From a virus, in IMG/VR virus record IMGVR_UViG_3300010391_000197, positions 1 to 32,856 of that record: 32,856 bases of DNA, one strand, 5' to 3'. A program made the position numbers and the translations under genes. The notes under the pieces are model-generated. The model was given only the letters and a program-made list of their open reading frames with translations. It ran no database searches and had not been told where the DNA came from. How positions within the stretch are numbered: position 1 is the stretch's first letter; every line of letters starts with the position of its first letter. Of the stretch, positions 1 to 7,909 are shown piece after piece.

Positions 1-253
1 CGATGAGGGGGAAGGGGGGTCGAATCTCTACAGCCTCAGTCGCTAGGGAGCGGCGCGGCGGCTGCACGCATGCGGCCGCAGTTTTGAGGCCGGGGGGGGT
101 TGATGCATGGTTTCGCCATCCCCCCAGCCCTGAAGATCAGAGCCCGTATCCAGCCGATGTGCTTCTGGAGCACGCCACCGTTAGGCGTCTCCGCTCTGTG
201 GTGCCGCCCCGCCGTCGTCGCGGGTGCGCGGTAGCAGCTATGATACATCCGGC
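1..253. other. Non-coding G-rich region, possible cos/packaging region
   Basis: I see no convincing gene here. An open frame at 3-257 has no family resemblance and runs into the methyltransferase gene. The region holds G-runs (8-20 and 92-99), a 10-bp palindrome TGCGGCCGCA at 71-80, and a hairpin with GGGGG (95-99) plus GATG (102-105) pairing with CATC (117-120) plus CCCCC (121-125). A G-rich tract followed by TCGAATCTCT, just before the terminase genes, resembles what I remember of cos regions in HK97-type phages. That is inference only; no cohesive end can be located from the sequence. Confidence 0.35.
95..125. repeat. G/C-rich hairpin upstream of packaging genes
   Basis: GGGGG and GATG (95-99, 102-105) pair with CATC and CCCCC (117-120, 121-125). 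A TT bulge sits in the left arm and the loop is 11 nt. No T-run follows, so it is not a typical intrinsic terminator. It could end an upstream transcript or belong to a packaging site. Confidence 0.4.
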
Positions 254-1429
254 ATGACGAAGAGCGCCACAGCGCCGGAGATTCGAGATCGCGTCGTTGA
301 GCTGCGCCGAGTCCGCGCGGGCGCGCTGATCGCCAATGTCAAGAACTGGCGGACGCATCCGGCGCCGCAACAGGCGGCGATGCGGGGGATGCTCGCGGAG
401 ATCGGCTACGCCGATGCGCTTCTGGCGCGCGAGACGCCGGACGGGCTGGTGCTGATTGACGGGCATCTACGCGCGGAGTTGACGCCGGATGCCGAGGTGC
501 CGGTGCTGATTCTCGACGTGACGGAGGCGGAGGCGGACGTGCTGCTGGCCGCGCTCGACCCGCTGGCGGGGATGGCCGTTGCGGATCAGGCGAAGCTGGA
601 CGAGCTGTTGGCGTCGCTGATCGTCAGCGACGAGGCGCTGCGCGCGATGCTGAAGCCCGTCGTGGCGGCGGGTCTTACCGACCCTGACGTCGTGCCGCCC
701 GTACCGGCAGAGCCGACGACGAAGACCGGCGACCTGTGGCTGCTGGGCGAGCACCGGCTGCTCTGCGGCGACAGCACGAAGGCCGAGGACGTGGCGCGGC
801 TGATGGGTGGTACGGAGGCGGATGCCGTCGTGACTGATCCGCCGTATGCATTTGGATTGTCGTCAACCTCTGCGCTCTCGGCTAAGTCTGGTGGCTGGCA
901 CGATCTGATGAATAATTCTGAGTGGTTCACCGGACGTTATCAAGCATGGGCGGCTGTAGTTCCAAATGGAGCGCTGTGGGTATGCACTAATTGGCGCACA
1001 CTCCCGGTATTGATGCGCGCCGCTTTTGACAGCGCCATTTCAATTTCGAGTGTGATGGTTTGGTACAAGGACTGGATCGGCCCCGGAGGCATGAAGGGAC
1101 TTCGCCCGACTTATGAACTCATCTGCCTTTCCGTTACGGGTGACTTTGCGATACCTAGCCGCGGCGTGCAGGATTTCGTGAAGGTTTCGTGGTCTTCGCA
1201 CAAGCCTACTGGACACAATGCCGAAAAACCCGTTGGCCTAATGGAGCATCTAATCGATGTGTCGGGGGCTGGCGCTGTCTATGACCCCTTCCTCGGCTCC
1301 GGCACGACGCTGATCGCTTGCGAGCGCCTCGGCCGCCGCTGCTATGCGATGGAGATCGAGCCGCGCTACGTCGACGTAGCCGTCCGGCGGTGGGAGCAGT
1401 ACACGGGCCGCGAGGCGACGCGAGCATGA
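254..1429 (+). CDS. ParB-like domain / DNA methyltransferase fusion
   Basis: The protein (391 aa) probably methylates an exocyclic amino group on phage or host DNA using SAM. Residues about 25-105 look like a ParB/sulfiredoxin-type domain (VLIDGHLRAEL, then VPVLILDVTEAEADVLLAAL). The C-terminal half has the catalytic DPPY motif at 195-198 and, later, the SAM-binding DPFLGSGTT at 344-352. This DPPY-first order is typical of beta-class N4-cytosine or N6-adenine enzymes. Such ParB-MTase fusions are common beside P27-type terminase genes. ATG 254 is chosen over GTG 224 because similarity begins after it; no strong ribosome site is visible. The central part (about 845-1245) is clearly less GC-rich than its flanks. 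The stop overlaps the terS start as ATGA. Confidence 0.88.
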   Translation: MTKSATAPEIRDRVVELRRVRAGALIANVKNWRTHPAPQQAAMRGMLAEIGYADALLARETPDGLVLIDGHLRAELTPDAEVPVLILDVTEAEADVLLAALDPLAGMAVADQAKLDELLASLIVSDEALRAMLKPVVAAGLTDPDVVPPVPAEPTTKTGDLWLLGEHRLLCGDSTKAEDVARLMGGTEADAVVTDPPYAFGLSSTSALSAKSGGWHDLMNNSEWFTGRYQAWAAVVPNGALWVCTNWRTLPVLMRAAFDSAISISSVMVWYKDWIGPGGMKGLRPTYELICLSVTGDFAIPSRGVQDFVKVSWSSHKPTGHNAEKPVGLMEHLIDVSGAGAVYDPFLGSGTTLIACERLGRRCYAMEIEPRYVDVAVRRWEQYTGREATRA

Positions 1430-1890
1430 GAGGCGGCAAACCAACACCGACATCGTTGCGCATAGTGCGCGGCAATCCGGGGAAGAGGCCGATGCCGGCG
1501 GACGAAGCCAAACCGGCCGTCAAGCTGCCCAAGGCACCCACCCATCTGAGCGACGCCGCGAAGAGCGAATGGCGGCGGACGGGAAAGCGCCTGTTGACAC
1601 TCGGGCTCGTCACGGAGCTTGACGGCGCCGCGTTCGGCGCATACTGCCAGTCGTACGGACGGTGGGCGGAGGCCGAAGAGCAGCTAAGGAAGTTCGGCAC
1701 CGTGATCAAGGCGCCGAGCGGGTTCCTCGTGCAGTCGCCATACCTGGCGATCGCCAACAGGGCGATGGAACAGATGATGAAGGCGCCGATCGAGTTCGGG
1801 ATGACGCCGAGTTCGCGAAGCCGTGTCGTGGCGGCGCCGAAGGTCGAGGAAGCCGACCCGTTCGCGCGGTTCGACAAGAGAAGTGGGTAG
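1426..1890 (+). CDS. terS: Terminase small subunit, P27 family
   Basis: This 154-aa protein is the DNA-recognition subunit of the packaging motor. The N-terminus has the P27-family signature of a basic GGKPTPTSLRIVRGNPGKRP stretch (residues 3-22), followed by a helical body (HLSDAAKSEWRRTGKRL) and the usual length of about 150 aa. The start is ATG 1426, in an ATGA overlap with the methyltransferase stop; an upstream in-frame start at 1318 would lie inside that gene and lacks family similarity. The stop TAG (1888-1890) directly abuts the terL start. Confidence 0.92.
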   Translation: MRGGKPTPTSLRIVRGNPGKRPMPADEAKPAVKLPKAPTHLSDAAKSEWRRTGKRLLTLGLVTELDGAAFGAYCQSYGRWAEAEEQLRKFGTVIKAPSGFLVQSPYLAIANRAMEQMMKAPIEFGMTPSSRSRVVAAPKVEEADPFARFDKRSG

Positions 1891-3606
1891 ATGGCCGTAG
1901 CCGCGCCGCCGCTCTCGCCCGTCACGGACTACGCCGAGCGCGTGATCGGCGGCGCGATCGTCACCGGCAAGCTCGTGCGGCTGGCGTGCGAGCGCCACAT
2001 CCGCGATCTGCGCAACAAGCGCGGTCTCGTGTTCGATGAAGACGCGGCGGACGAGGTGATCGCATTCTTCGAGAACCTGACGCACTCCAAAGGCGAATGG
2101 GCGGGCACGCTCGTCATCCTCGAACCGTGGGAGAAGTTCATCCTCGGCTCCGTCTTCGGCTGGAAACGCGCCGACGGCACACGGCGGTTCCGCAAGTCGT
2201 ACTCCGAGTTGGCGCGCAAGAACGGAAAATCGCTGCTCGCCGCTGGCGTCGGATTGAAGCTTGCGTTCTTCGACGGCGAGCCGGGTGCGGAAGTCTATGC
2301 TGCGGCGACGAAGAGGGACCAGGCGAAGATCGTCTGGGGCGAGGCGCGGCGGATGGTGAAGGCGTCCGCCGGCCTGCGCGCGCGGATCGTTACGCTCGTG
2401 GCGAATCTCAACTCCGAGGCGACGAACAGCAAGTTCGAGCCGCTCGGTGCCGACGAAGACTCGATGGACGGTCTCAATATCCACGGCGTCATCATCGACG
2501 AATTGCACGCGCACAAGAACCGCAAGACGTACGACGTGCTGAACACCGCGACGGGCGCGCGCCGGCAGCCGCTGATGTTCATCATCACGACCGCTGGTTT
2601 CGACCGCGAGTCGATCTGTTACCAGGAACACGATTACGGCGTGAAGATCCTCGAAGGCATCATCGAGGACGATACCTTCTTCGCGTACATCGCGACGATC
2701 GATGAAGGTGACTCGTGGGCGGACCCGGCCGTCTGGGTAAAGGCGAACCCGAACCTCGGGATCTCCGTGAAGCCGGACAAGATTGCCGAGGCGGTGGCGA
2801 AGGCGCAGCAAGTGCCTGGCGAACAGAACGCGCTGCTGCGGCTCCACTTCGACGTGTGGACGGAGCAGGCGGCACACTGGATGGACATGGCGATCTATGA
2901 CGAATGCGCCGGGCCGGTGGACGCGCTGGCGCTCCGGGGCCGCATGTGTTTCGGGGGACTCGACCTCTCCAGTACCACGGACATCACGGCGCTGGCGCTA
3001 TGGTTCCCGGCGCTTGACGCCGACGATACGGCGGCCTGCCTGATGTATTTCTGGGTGCCCGAGGAGGGCATGCGTAGGCGCGCCGAACGCGACCGCGTCC
3101 CGTACGACGTCTGGTCGCGTGAGGACTACATCGAGGCGACGGAGGGCAACGTCGTTGACTACGACGTGATCCGGCGGACGATTACGGGCGGCGATGACCG
3201 CGCGGCGCAAGCCGATTCGCTCGCGAGCTTGTACAATATCCGCGAGCTTGCGATCGACCGCTGGAACTCGACACAGCTACAGACGCAGCTCATGGGAGAC
3301 GGCCTGACGGTCGTACCTTTCGGGCAGGGGTTCGCCAGCATGACGGCTCCGACCAAGGAACTGGAGCGGCTCGTCCTGGAACGTGGCTTCCGCCATGGTG
3401 GTAATCCTGTCCTCCGCTGGATGATGTCGAACGTGAGCGTCCGGCAGGACGCGGCGGGCAATCTCAAACCTGACAAGGAGAAGAGCAGCGAGAAGATCGA
3501 CGGCCCCGTCGCGCTGATCATGGCGGTCGGGCGCGCGATGGTGCATGACGGCGACGATGGAAAGTCCGTCTACGATACGCCCGGGCGGGGGCTCCTGACG
3601 CTGTGA
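1891..3606 (+). CDS. terL: Terminase large subunit (packaging ATPase/nuclease)
   Basis: This 571-aa protein is the motor ATPase and headful or cos-cutting nuclease that pumps DNA through the portal. It matches the Terminase_1 family: a Walker A variant ARKNGKS at 108-114, a Walker B with acidic pair (VIIDELHAH, D203-E204), and an RNase H-like nuclease half that starts with FGGLDLSSTTD (D358) and includes LAIDRWN further on. Length is normal for the family. It starts at ATG 1891 with no gap after terS. Its TGA overlaps the next GTG start (GTGA, 3603-3606). Confidence 0.96.
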   Translation: MAVAAPPLSPVTDYAERVIGGAIVTGKLVRLACERHIRDLRNKRGLVFDEDAADEVIAFFENLTHSKGEWAGTLVILEPWEKFILGSVFGWKRADGTRRFRKSYSELARKNGKSLLAAGVGLKLAFFDGEPGAEVYAAATKRDQAKIVWGEARRMVKASAGLRARIVTLVANLNSEATNSKFEPLGADEDSMDGLNIHGVIIDELHAHKNRKTYDVLNTATGARRQPLMFIITTAGFDRESICYQEHDYGVKILEGIIEDDTFFAYIATIDEGDSWADPAVWVKANPNLGISVKPDKIAEAVAKAQQVPGEQNALLRLHFDVWTEQAAHWMDMAIYDECAGPVDALALRGRMCFGGLDLSSTTDITALALWFPALDADDTAACLMYFWVPEEGMRRRAERDRVPYDVWSREDYIEATEGNVVDYDVIRRTITGGDDRAAQADSLASLYNIRELAIDRWNSTQLQTQLMGDGLTVVPFGQGFASMTAPTKELERLVLERGFRHGGNPVLRWMMSNVSVRQDAAGNLKPDKEKSSEKIDGPVALIMAVGRAMVHDGDDGKSVYDTPGRGLLTL

Positions 3607-3872
3607 GCATCAAGGAAGCAACAGATGCCTTCTGGGCGGCGAACCTCGCGAATCGAGCCGGGGTCATTTCGGAAGATGAACGGAACGTGATATTCGATCT
3701 CTTGATCCTCGAAGTGCAAGCGGAGATGCCGTGCTATGGCGTAACTGGCACCGGCCAAGAAAAACGTTTCTGTGGGGTCAACGATCCCTCGGGCCAATTG
3801 CCGCTTTGCCCCTCATGCGCACCCCGGAGGAAACTGGCGTATCTCGTCTCTGACTCGGTGGTGCCCGCATGA
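3603..3872 (+). CDS. Small protein with zinc-ribbon-like cysteines
   Basis: I do not recognise a family. The 89-aa protein has a helical, acidic N-terminal half and four cysteines in the C-terminal half (C44, C57, C69, C72, the last two as CPSC), a spacing that could bind one zinc. The GTG start overlaps the terL stop as GTGA, and the stop overlaps the next ATG as ATGA. Its place between terL and portal is a common slot for small accessory proteins. Confidence 0.65.
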   Translation: MSIKEATDAFWAANLANRAGVISEDERNVIFDLLILEVQAEMPCYGVTGTGQEKRFCGVNDPSGQLPLCPSCAPRRKLAYLVSDSVVPA

Positions 3873-4045
3873 AGACGATCGCCGCTCTCTTCGACCTGCG
3901 GACGGCGATCTTCCTCATCGGCCTCGGCTCCCTCACCTCCGGACTCGCGATGGTGAACCTCGCAGCGGCGCTGATCGTGCCAGGCGTCTCCCTCTGCGCG
4001 CTCGCGGTGCTGCCGTTCGTGTTGTCACGGAAGGGCAAAACGTGA
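3869..4045 (+). CDS. Small membrane protein, two predicted TM segments
   Basis: A 58-aa open frame starts ATGA over the preceding stop. After a short start (MKTIAALFDLRT) it is almost wholly hydrophobic, about residues 13-52, with a Gly/Ser-rich turn and an Asn in the middle, and ends with the basic tail SRKGKT. This fits a two-helix membrane hairpin. No family is recognised. It ends in a GTGA overlap with the next gene. The tight overlaps on both sides and the coherent hydrophobic pattern are the reasons for calling it a gene. Confidence 0.65.
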   Translation: MKTIAALFDLRTAIFLIGLGSLTSGLAMVNLAAALIVPGVSLCALAVLPFVLSRKGKT

Positions 4046-4335
4046 CGAATCTCCTGCGACGGATCCACTGGCGATTCTTTCGGGCGCGCTGCAACGCAAG
4101 GACGCATGTCCTGCCTGACGGGCGGCTGATGTTCGACTTTCCCAGCGGTCGTAAACAGGAATGCGGCCAACCATCGGTCAGCTGCACGAGGTTGCTCGGC
4201 ATCTACGTCGTCCATCTTTGTGAGCGGCACGCTGAATCCATAGGGGGGAGCGAACAGTTCCCGCCGCCATCGGCATCACCCTTCCGGGCGCATCTCCGTC
4301 CATCTGATCGGAGGCCCTTGTGGCCGGTCTCCTGA
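4042..4335 (+). CDS. Hypothetical small basic protein overlapping portal start
   Basis: A 97-aa frame starts at GTG 4042 in a GTGA overlap with the membrane-protein stop and runs 16 bases into the portal gene. The N-terminus is basic (LLRRIHWRFFRARC), the middle contains LPDGRLMFDFPSG, and there are Cys/His residues (C17, C41, C48, C60, H63) that might bind a metal. The C-terminal 25 residues are proline-rich and may be unselected. No family is recognised. Without this gene, 4046-4319 would be an unusually long gap in a block that otherwise overlaps throughout. Confidence 0.5.
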   Translation: MTNLLRRIHWRFFRARCNARTHVLPDGRLMFDFPSGRKQECGQPSVSCTRLLGIYVVHLCERHAESIGGSEQFPPPSASPFRAHLRPSDRRPLWPVS

Positions 4336-5852
4336 CGCGCCTGCTCGCGCCGCAAGCGATCTACGGCCCGGCCGACGACTTCTGGTATACGGCGCTGGGC
4401 ACGAATAGCACGGCCGGCTTTCCCGTCACGCAGGAAAAGGCGCTCGGCGTCGCGGCGTTCTGGGACTGCGTGAAGGTGATCTCCGAAGATGTCGCCAAGC
4501 TCCCGCTATTCGTGTATGAACGGCTGGCAGAAGGCAAGGACTTGGCGCCGGATCATCCGCTCTACCGCACGCTTCACAATAAGCCGAACAGTTATCAGAC
4601 GAGCTACGTCTGGCGCCGCTTGATGGAGACCTGCTGCCTGCTGTGGGGCAATGGCTATTCGGAGATTGTGCATGTGGGCATCAGGGGCATCAATCTGATC
4701 CCCGTGCACCCATCGCGCGTACGGCCGGAGCTGCAAGGCGACGGCACGATTACGTACTTCGTCAAACAGAAGGATCTTCAAGAGCGCGCAATACCGCAGG
4801 ATTTGATGTTCCACCTGCTCGGCGAGAGCCTTGACGGCGTGGTCGGGATGTCGATCATCACGGCCGCGCGCAACTCGCTCGGGCTGACCATCGCGACAGA
4901 GGAGCACGGCTCGCGTTCGTTCGGCCAGGGGACGGCGAAACGCGGCGCCCTGACGCATCCGGGGAAACTCACTGAGGAGGGGATGAAGCGTCTCGGCAAG
5001 ACCTGGGATGAGTCATACGGCGGGCTCGCCAACGTCGGGAAGACGGCGGTGCTCGAGGAAGGCATGACGTGGACGGCGATCGGCATGTCGAACGAAGATG
5101 CGCAGTTCCTCGACTCGCGCCGATACCAGGCCGAAGAGACCGCGCGTTGGTTCCGGATGAAGCCGCACAAGATCGGAATACTCGACCACGCGACATTCAG
5201 CAACATCGAACACGAGTCCATTGACTACGTCATCGATACGCTACTCCCGAGGCTCGTGAATTGGGAACAGTCGATCTGGGATCGGCTGTTGTCGGAAGGC
5301 GATCAGTCGCGTTTCTTCGCCGAGTTCCGCGTCGAAGGATTGCTGCGCGGCGACAGCAAGAGTCGCGCGGAGGCGTTGCAGATTTGGCGGCAGAACGGCA
5401 TCATCAACGCCGACGAGTGGCGTGCCGGCGAGAACATGAACCCGATCCCCGGCGGCGCCGGCAAGATTTACCTCCAGATGGCGAACTACGTCCCGCTTGG
5501 CACGCTGCCTCAGCCGGCGACGACGGCGAGCCGCGCGCTCGCGCTCGCCAGGGCGGAGCCCGCGCTTGCCGAAGAGTTGGCGGCGCGCGTGCTGAAGAAG
5601 CAGCGCGACCGCATCGCGAAGGCGGCGACGAAGTATGCTGATGACGAGCCAGGCTGGCGCTCGTGGCTTGCGACGGATCTCAGCGAGAGCGCTCCGGACG
5701 TCGCGCGTTCGATGCACATCAGCGAGCCCGCGGCGACGGAGTTCACCAACGAGCAGCGGCTGGCGATCCTGCATCACGGACTGGCCGTGATCGAGACGAT
5801 GGAGCCGGAATGGGCGTCGCGGCTGGCGTCGCTGGCGATGGAGGGCGTGTGA
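4320..5852 (+). CDS. Portal protein, HK97 family
   Basis: The 510-aa portal forms the dodecameric ring at one capsid vertex through which DNA passes. Family features are ALGVAAFWDCVKVISEDVAKLP near residue 40, HPLYRTLHNKPNSYQT near 80, and the segment around residues 255-300 ending in SNIEHESIDYV, as in phage_portal proteins. GTG 4320 is the start, with a clear GGAGG at 4310-4314. The last 110 residues (from about 400) are Ala/Glu/Arg-rich and helical, beyond the usual HK97 portal core; this may be a lineage-specific extension. Neighbours (terL upstream, protease downstream) fit. Confidence 0.94.
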   Translation: MAGLLTRLLAPQAIYGPADDFWYTALGTNSTAGFPVTQEKALGVAAFWDCVKVISEDVAKLPLFVYERLAEGKDLAPDHPLYRTLHNKPNSYQTSYVWRRLMETCCLLWGNGYSEIVHVGIRGINLIPVHPSRVRPELQGDGTITYFVKQKDLQERAIPQDLMFHLLGESLDGVVGMSIITAARNSLGLTIATEEHGSRSFGQGTAKRGALTHPGKLTEEGMKRLGKTWDESYGGLANVGKTAVLEEGMTWTAIGMSNEDAQFLDSRRYQAEETARWFRMKPHKIGILDHATFSNIEHESIDYVIDTLLPRLVNWEQSIWDRLLSEGDQSRFFAEFRVEGLLRGDSKSRAEALQIWRQNGIINADEWRAGENMNPIPGGAGKIYLQMANYVPLGTLPQPATTASRALALARAEPALAEELAARVLKKQRDRIAKAATKYADDEPGWRSWLATDLSESAPDVARSMHISEPAATEFTNEQRLAILHHGLAVIETMEPEWASRLASLAMEGV

Positions 5853-6121
5853 AGAAATACATCTACTTCGGCACGGACAAGAACGGCGCGGTGCTGGAGA
5901 TCCTGCAATGCGTCAGCGAGCTGGAGCCGACGCCAGCCGAAGTCAATCAATATTGGCACCAGGCCGTGAAGATGAAGGGACTCGGCGTGCCGCGGCCGAC
6001 GCATGTCGGCGTGATGGATCTCCAAGAGCTAGAGCAGAGCGACGAGGTGGCCGCGACGCCGATGATCGAGGCGCCGATACGGGTACAACGCAACGGCCGC
6101 AACGACGGCGTGGTGAACTGA
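5849..6121 (+). CDS. Hypothetical 90-aa protein between portal and protease
   Basis: I do not recognise it. The protein starts at GTG 5849 (GTGA overlap with the portal stop) with KKYIYFGTDKNGAVLEIL, a likely beta-hairpin, followed by a helical region and a C-terminal tail with several acidic residues. AAGGAG, the ribosome site of the protease gene, immediately follows its stop. Its position suggests a head-assembly role, but nothing in the sequence proves it. Confidence 0.7.
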   Translation: MKKYIYFGTDKNGAVLEILQCVSELEPTPAEVNQYWHQAVKMKGLGVPRPTHVGVMDLQELEQSDEVAATPMIEAPIRVQRNGRNDGVVN

Positions 6122-6132
6122 AGGAGACGACG

Positions 6133-7074
6133 ATGGACAAGCGCATTCTCAACCAGATCGCGGAGCGGCCGTGGGCGATCCTGCCTTCGGCGCTGGAATC
6201 GGCAATCGCGAACATCGAGGCCGGACTGCCGGCAGAGGCGGCGGCACGTCGTCCGCCCTCGCGCGCCGGCGCCATCGCCGTACTGCCGCTCCAGGGCGTG
6301 CTGCGCCAGAAGGGCAGCACCTTCATGGATGAGTTGTTCGGCGAAGGCGGTGGATCGACGGAACGCTTCGCGGCGAACGTGCGGCGGCTCGCGGCGGACG
6401 AATCGATCGGCACGATCGTGCTCGATGTCCACTCCCCCGGCGGGGAGGTGTTCGGCACGCAGGAAGCGGCCGATGCGGTCTGGGAGGCGCGGCAATCGAC
6501 GAAGGTGATCGCCGTGATCAACAGCCTCGGCGCCAGCGCGGCGTACTGGATCGCATCGCAGGCCAACGAACTGATCGTCTCGCCGTCGAGCCTGACGGGC
6601 TCGATCGGCGTGTTCGCTGTCCATGAGGACATCTCGCAGATGGCTGAGAACCTCGGCATCAAGATCACGCTGATCAGCGCCGGGAAGTTCAAGACGGAGG
6701 CCAATGAGTTCGAGCCGTTGACGGACGAAGCGAAGTCCGCGATCCAGGGCCAGATCGACGATTATTACAGCCAGTCCGTCGCCGCCGTCGCGCGCGGCCG
6801 GAAGGCATCGCAGGCGGCCGTGCGTGCTGGATACGGGCAGGGGCGCGTGCTGACGGCGAAGGATGCCGTAGCGGCGGGGCTGGCCGACCGCATCGGCACG
6901 CTACGTGACGTACTGGGCGCGGGCGCGGCGCCGGAAGGGATGCAGGCGTTCGTGCCGGGCTTCGACGACGACAGCAACCCCGTCGCGCCGCTGATCGTTC
7001 CCGCCGCCGAAGATCCCGCCGCACAGCACGAGATCGAGCGCGAACGCTGGGAGTATGCGCGTCTCGGCGCTTGA
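6133..7074 (+). CDS. Head maturation protease, S49 (SppA/ClpP-like) family
   Basis: This 313-aa serine protease probably processes the prohead, for example by removing the capsid delta domain or scaffold. The fold signature is clear: GTIVLDVHSPGGEVFG (oxyanion-hole region), then INSLGASAAYWIAS with the likely catalytic Ser135, then TGSIGVF, then SAGKFKTEANEFEPL with likely catalytic Lys187. This Ser/Lys dyad is that of S49 signal-peptide peptidases and lambda C-like proteases. AAGGAG lies 6-7 bases before ATG 6133. The stop codon TGA is embedded in a promoter-like TTGACA (7071-7076). Confidence 0.93.
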   Translation: MDKRILNQIAERPWAILPSALESAIANIEAGLPAEAAARRPPSRAGAIAVLPLQGVLRQKGSTFMDELFGEGGGSTERFAANVRRLAADESIGTIVLDVHSPGGEVFGTQEAADAVWEARQSTKVIAVINSLGASAAYWIASQANELIVSPSSLTGSIGVFAVHEDISQMAENLGIKITLISAGKFKTEANEFEPLTDEAKSAIQGQIDDYYSQSVAAVARGRKASQAAVRAGYGQGRVLTAKDAVAAGLADRIGTLRDVLGAGAAPEGMQAFVPGFDDDSNPVAPLIVPAAEDPAAQHEIERERWEYARLGA

Positions 7075-7100
7075 CACGAGCCCCCCACTAGATGCATACT
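7071..7100 (+). promoter_or_regulatory. Candidate sigma70-type promoter
   Basis: TTGACA (7071-7076) matches the -35 consensus fully; CATACT (7095-7100) matches the -10 at 4 of 6 positions with an 18-bp spacer. Initiation would fall near 7107, exactly where a 12-bp inverted repeat begins. The -35 overlaps the protease stop codon. It would give the next two genes, and perhaps the capsid gene, their own transcript. Confidence 0.5.
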
Positions 7101-7199
7101 CGCCTAAGTTGACGCCAGTAACCAAGAATTACTCAGGCTCTCGCTCACGTTCTGCTGCTGGCGTCAACTACCAAACGCAAGCGTGGGCGGGGGCTTTTT
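7079..7199 (+). ncRNA. Candidate structured leader RNA or small RNA
   Basis: A perfect 12-bp inverted repeat, AGTTGACGCCAG (7107-7118) and CTGGCGTCAACT (7158-7169), brackets a 39-nt loop. Outside it, AGCCCCC (7079-7085) can pair with GGGGGCT (7189-7195), which is followed directly by a T-run (7195-7199). If transcription begins near 7107 the product could be a roughly 90-nt RNA ending at the T-run, or a leader for the gene at 7226. No known RNA family is recognised, and there is no protein-like reading frame of note in this gap. Confidence 0.4.
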
Positions 7200-7201
7200 G
7201 T

Positions 7202-7217
7202 GTTCCAAGAAAGGAAC
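7202..7217 (+). promoter_or_regulatory. Hairpin overlapping the ribosome site of the 7226 gene
   Basis: GTTCC (7202-7206) pairs with GGAAC (7213-7217) around a 6-nt AAGAAA loop. The likely Shine-Dalgarno AAGGAA (7211-7216) lies partly in this loop and stem, about 9 bases before ATG 7226. It could modulate translation. Confidence 0.4.
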
Positions 7218-7225
7218 GGTTCGGC

Positions 7226-7909
7226 ATGGTCACGAAAGTAGCGGAACGAAAGAACGGGAAAGTCCCAGTGGTGGAGGAGATGGGCGGAGGCGGCGTGCTC
7301 GTCGTTGCGGCACCGAACTTCAAGACGGCAACGGCGCAGATCATCGGCACGGCGCCGCTGATGGTACATCGGTTCTCGAAGAAGGCCGAGTTGATGGCGA
7401 AGCACCAGGCTGGCAGCCGTGCGAATCGCGGCAAGACGGATAAGGCCGCGCGGGACTTCGACGCCGATTACGAGTCGGCGCGGTTCAAGGACGTGAAGGC
7501 CGGATGGGACGGCTTCAACGCATCCAGCATCCGCAACGCGATGATCTCCGCGTGCCGCACGGCGGGGATCAAGATGACGCAGATGAAGCTCGCGGCGTTC
7601 GTGGAGGCCGACGGCTTCGACGAAGATGGCACGCCGCTGATCCGCATCTACGGCGAGCCGAAAATGGACGTGCGGTATGCGCGCAATCGGACGGGCGTCG
7701 TAGATCTTCGTGCTCGCCCGCGATTCGATAAGTGGCACGCGAAGCTCCGCATCCGGTTCGACGCCGACATGATCGCGTTCCCCGATCTCGCGAACCTGCT
7801 CATGCGCGCGGGGCAACAGGTGGGCATCGGCGAGGGCCGCCCAGACAGCCCGAACTCGGCGGGTATCGGTTATGGCCTGTTCGACGTCGTTGGGGAGATC
7901 CCGCAATGA
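7226..7909 (+). CDS. Unrecognised 227-aa protein of the GGNNN-array cassette
   Basis: No named family is recognised. The protein is a soluble mix of strands and helices: a Gly-rich start (EEMGGGGVLVV), then a strand followed by IGTAPLMVHRFS near residue 40, a basic region, a helix with RNAMISACRTAGIKMTQMK, and a C-terminal half with LIRIYGEP, DLRARPRFDKWHAKLRIRFD and finally GIGEGRPDSP with a closing GYGLFDVV strand. The GIG-x-x-RP motif plus final strand feels like a recurring phage family, but I cannot name it. It sits in an atypical place, between head protease and capsid gene, behind its own promoter, and overlaps the next gene as ATGA. The start is ATG 7226 because the leader structures end just before it. 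Confidence 0.8.
   Translation: MVTKVAERKNGKVPVVEEMGGGGVLVVAAPNFKTATAQIIGTAPLMVHRFSKKAELMAKHQAGSRANRGKTDKAARDFDADYESARFKDVKAGWDGFNASSIRNAMISACRTAGIKMTQMKLAAFVEADGFDEDGTPLIRIYGEPKMDVRYARNRTGVVDLRARPRFDKWHAKLRIRFDADMIAFPDLANLLMRAGQQVGIGEGRPDSPNSAGIGYGLFDVVGEIPQ

Noticed and set aside
3-257. 84-aa open frame at the start of the window
   Set aside because: It has no recognisable family, is Arg-rich as expected from GC-rich non-coding DNA, and overlaps the methyltransferase start region.
254-1429. Complete restriction-modification system
   Set aside because: Only the methyltransferase is present; no restriction endonuclease gene lies beside it.
7079-7199. tRNA gene in the leader
   Set aside because: The inverted repeats do not form a cloverleaf; there is no 7-bp acceptor with T-arm consensus or anticodon arm.
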